Assembly: GCF_041146795.1 (NCBI RefSeq)
Contig: NC_135184.1
Span: 10,406,967 to 10,470,966, forward strand
Length of the DNA stretch: 64,000 nucleotides
Source of the DNA: Maylandia zebra
Lineage: Eukaryota > Chordata > Actinopteri > Cichliformes > Cichlidae
Direction of reading: 5' to 3'
Part shown: positions 61,701 to 64,000 of the stretch, one piece after another
Layout: every line of letters starts with the position of its first letter
How positions within the stretch are numbered: position 1 is the first letter of the stretch
Made by a program: the position numbers and the translations under genes
Notes under the pieces: generated by a model
Databases searched by the model: none
What the model was told of the DNA's origin: nothing
The model's input: the letters and a program-made list of their open reading frames with translations, nothing else

Positions 61701-62094
61701 ACTTTTTCTATGAGAAACAGCTGTCTGTTTTCAAATCCATTCAGTCCTAAACTGAAGTCCTAAGAAAACTACACGAAATGGCACTTTTTAAATATGTCAC
61801 TCAAACTCAAAAAGAAGCAAAATTTCACTTTTGTGTTTGATAAAGTTCTCAGTATCTACACAAGCAAACCAGCGCATAGACTTTTCTGTGTTTCAGTGGA
61901 TGAATGAACATGTGGGAATCTTTAAACTGAGCCGTGTTGAACTCACTGTAGCTGTTCTCCTCTGTTAGGCCACACAGGGCGTCTCCTCCAGTCGCTCTGC
62001 TTCACCAGTATGTCCTTCCTGCTACTCCACATCATCTATCAGATTACCATCCACAGCCTCGTGGCCGGGAACTCCATCGCCTCCAACTTCAACT
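50461..62094 (+). CDS. piezo2: PIEZO2 mechanosensitive ion channel, coding exons 1-3 of a partial gene
   Basis: PIEZO2 forms trimeric, mechanically gated cation channels in the plasma membrane, used in touch and proprioception. Exons 50461-50524, 56636-56731 and 61969-62094 join in frame (all phase 1 boundaries) to give MASEVVCGLVFRLLLPVCLA, then ACLFRYNVLSFVYLIYLLLI, PLFPEPTSTTMQ, GHTGRLLQSLCFTSMSFLLL, HIIYQITIHSLVAG and ASNFNC. This aligns along its length with the vertebrate PIEZO2 N-terminus, closer than to PIEZO1 (FRYN, PTxTTMQGHTGRLL, SLSFLLLHII). The exons cover the first transmembrane helices of the blade. The next exon (starting within the Cys codon) is not visible before 64000. Copy A is its dead tandem duplicate. 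piezo2a/b assignment cannot be made. Confidence 0.94.
51043..51152. promoter_or_regulatory. Candidate conserved piezo2 intron 1 element
   Basis: Partner of 17146-17255, about three differences in 110 bp, ungapped. Lies 0.5 kb after exon 1. Confidence 0.42.
52671..52728. repeat. (CCA)n(CA)n microsatellite
   Basis: About five CCA units and then about 17 CA units interrupted by CAAACAAA. Open frames across it are low-complexity artefacts. Not present in copy A. Confidence 0.95.
52760..56200. other. piezo2 intron 1, no gene
   Basis: Intronic sequence; 54100-54260 and 55308-55335 align to copy A (19650-19810, 19830-19857). No other element recognised. Confidence 0.6.
56227..56482. promoter_or_regulatory. 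Candidate conserved element just before piezo2 exon 2
   Basis: Partner of 20808-21055; ends about 150 bp before exon 2. Roughly 88-90% similar with small gaps. Confidence 0.38.
56636..56731 (+). CDS. piezo2: piezo2 exon 2
   Basis: 96 nt between GTCTCTGCAG and CAAG|GTAAGC. Encodes ACLFRYNVLSFVYLIYLLLI and PLFPEPTSTTMQ, a hydrophobic helix followed by a polar loop. Confidence 0.95.
57411..57708. promoter_or_regulatory. Candidate ultraconserved piezo2 intron 2 element (inverted)
   Basis: Reverse-complement partner of 23747-24044, three differences in 298 bp, no gaps. A minus-strand frame (57771-57505) is open here but stops interrupt the same frame in copy A. Confidence 0.55.
58325..58690 (+). 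mobile_element. Degenerate Tc1-like element, second family
   Basis: Starts AGTTCATTAGGTACAACTCA, followed by CTGATTAGCCAGTCACATGG and worn transposase codons (ALSDESVFLLR, with the first catalytic Asp context SDES). Truncated on the right. Lies in the copy B-specific part of the inverted segment. Confidence 0.65.
61202..61465. promoter_or_regulatory. Candidate conserved element before piezo2 exon 3
   Basis: Partner of 24663-24926, four differences in 264 bp, no gaps. Ends about 500 bp upstream of exon 3. Confidence 0.5.
61969..62094 (+). CDS. piezo2: piezo2 exon 3
   Basis: 126 nt between CTCTGTTAG and AACT|GTGAGT. Encodes HTGRLLQSLCFTSMSFLLLH, then IIYQITIHSLVAGNS and ASNFN, with the Cys codon split to the next exon. 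Confidence 0.95.
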
Positions 62095-64000
62095 GTGAGT
62101 ACACTGCAGCCATTGTAGTAAACGCTCTAAGAGTAGCGACGTTTGTTCTGTATACAGAAATAAAATAAAATCCCTCACGGGTCAAGAATCCAAGAAGCAG
62201 GAATGGAGTTTATTGATTGAGTGGTCTTCTGTTGTTCTTGCCTTCTGGAAACATTTAAAAAAGACATGCAGGAAGCACCTTATTCGTTTTTAGAAAAGGG
62301 GATAGACTAATAAAGATGAATTAAACCCTTTAAAATCATTTTCTGCCAAAGTGTGAGTCAAGGCAGAGGTATGTGACCGTTGCAGTTTGTTTCTTTGCAC
62401 GATTACATGAAAACTAGCAAGGTGGAGTTTATGAAACTTGGTAGAGCGGTGGAGTATGGGTAAAAGTAGAGCTCATTAATTTCTGGTGTAGATCTGGATA
62501 GGGCAGAGGTCGGCAGCTTACCTCTGGGTTAAGACGTTGGCACTGGCAGAGCATTTAAGGGTATTTTTCTATAAAATCATATTTTTATTGGATCAAATGT
62601 CTTTTGCAGGGAACTTATTGCTTTGGTTGTATTCACTGGGAAATCAAATATGGTAAACAAAAACACCATCTTTTTCTAACCTGTAAGAGCTTAACCCTGG
62701 TTTACACTTGTGTGGGTAACCTAATGGTAGATTTGGCTTAATTTGGTCATGTTGCACTTTGATTATTTACCCTGTAAATATTTCTTTTCTGAGAAAATAC
62801 CGTGTTTTAAATCATGCGCGTTGAAAAAATGTCCAGCCTGCTTTAAAAATGCAAATTACCTGCATTACTTTCAAATAATTTGAATTTAATAAGCCTAAGA
62901 TGTCAAGTTGAATCAAATGTTTGTATCTGAAGAGTTTTTAGGGCCTCAGTCGCAGGCCTAGAGAACATAAAGCCGTTCTCTCTGATCAATCATAGACTTT
63001 TTTCATTCCCACATAGCCAAAATAGCTCCAGTGTCTGATTACACCTTTTAAAGAGGTGTACACATACGAGCTGTGATGTAGCCTCTGTGCTCCTGCAGCT
63101 GCACGTAGCTGCTGGAGTTATTGCGTACAGCAGAAATATAAATGAGGCTAAACCTGACTGTAAAGACATTAACCATGATTTACTTGCACAGAACGGATGT
63201 TTTTTGGGGGGTGGGAAAGACCAGATAAGGCGGATTCTCTTCCTGTTCATGACCGACTATGTGCACACGTGTGTCCCATCAGTCTCACGTGCCCTTGTAT
63301 ACCTGCACTCTGACCAGCCCCTGATGCAAGGTCACAAAGTTGTATATCGCCAGAGAAAGTTGTAGCTTTTTCACAGCCTGAGGCAAGGTTTCCATCCAAA
63401 ACACTAAGTGAAGACATGCACCATTTGCAGGAGAGAGCACACTTCGCTCTGAATAGTAATTCAGGTTTTTTTTTTTGAGATACCTTCATTCTTATTGCAT
63501 TTTGTCACATCATGAAGATTTATGGATCCGACACATTCCTCAGTGTAATTAGCTTCTTTGTGCCATGTGGCAATGCAGAGAAAAAGGATACTTGGTGCCA
63601 GTAAAGCAAACATTGTAAGTTCCTGACTCAGTGTTGGGAAGGTGTTAATAGCTGGCTTTGGGTTTCTCATGAAACTCTGTATCAAACTGTAAAATATGAA
63701 CGTGTCTAGACGGGACAGACCCTGACCTTATGTTATAATGACTTGTTCTCTCTAATGGAAGCGGCTCGGTTTTCTCCGCCGAGAAACGGCCAACTCACAA
63801 GGTAGAACGAACCTTATCGCCTCAGGCAAAAACACACGACACCTCTCAGAGAGGGTAGACTAAATATTCTGTCAAGGAAGTCCTTATTCCTAAAGTCTCC
63901 GGGGCTCCAGTTTTTTGGCAGATCAAACCCTGGAGTGACACCATAAATTCTGTCCAGTTATTTTATATAAATTTGTATTTTTCATTCAGTGGAAGCACTT
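62095..64000. other. piezo2 intron 3 (start), no further exon seen
   Basis: I searched for an exon continuing the split Cys codon (S/T-W-E... in PIEZO2) and found none. 62340-62520 resembles a dispersed fish repeat; the rest shows nothing recognisable. Confidence 0.55.

Larger units (their letters stand above)
40852..62110 (+). repeat. Tandem duplication, copy B: piezo2 5' flank and intact exons 1-3
   Basis: Partner of copy A in direct orientation, offset about 33-36 kb. All three exons are intact here, so this is the functional copy. The duplication boundary on the left is not sharp; clear similarity begins around 40852 (8107 in copy A). Confidence 0.9.

Overview
The window is vertebrate nuclear DNA, most likely from a percomorph teleost (cichlid-like). 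Support: two host genes with vertebrate exon/intron structure and GT-AG splice sites, a eukaryotic tRNA-Trp gene, and a fish-type repeat load (Tc1 elements including one with an intact 340-codon transposase, CR1/L2/RTE/L1-like LINE pieces, a tRNA-headed SINE, a solo LTR). Gene names come from protein families recalled from memory; no database search was possible.

Layout. Positions 2.5-5.84 kb hold the first three coding exons of cathepsin Z (ctsz) on the minus strand, with the gene running off the left edge. An intact Tc1 element (5947-7551) lies about 108 bp upstream of its start codon. From about 8.1 kb to 34.5 kb is a decayed copy ('copy A') of the mechanosensitive channel gene piezo2: its 5' flank (8.1-16.7 kb), exon 1 (16.75 kb), a LINE-fused exon 2 (22.4 kb), a shortened exon 3 (25.2 kb), then short relics of later exons at 27.5, 28.8, 29.6, 30.5 and 34.4 kb in the correct order. 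A tRNA-Trp gene lies at 33.04-33.11 kb (minus) and a 5'-truncated L2-like LINE at 38.0-40.1 kb (minus). From about 40.85 kb the same 5' flank appears again ('copy B') and leads into an intact piezo2 start: exon 1 at 50461, exon 2 at 56636, exon 3 at 61969. The gene continues beyond the right edge.

The main result is this same-strand tandem duplication of piezo2, with one functional and one dead copy. The dead copy's exons are badly damaged, yet several non-coding blocks (11558-11904, 13597-13708, 17146-17255, 23747-24044, 24663-24926) match copy B at about 95-99% by eye, with little or no length change. One of them, with 3 differences in 298 bp, sits in a segment that is inverted between the copies. 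These are candidate regulatory elements kept after the coding part died; gene conversion is the main alternative. Both copies also carry an upstream ORF overlapping the piezo2 start codon, and the only indel inside it is in frame.

The remaining sequence is AT-rich intron or intergenic DNA in which I see no gene.
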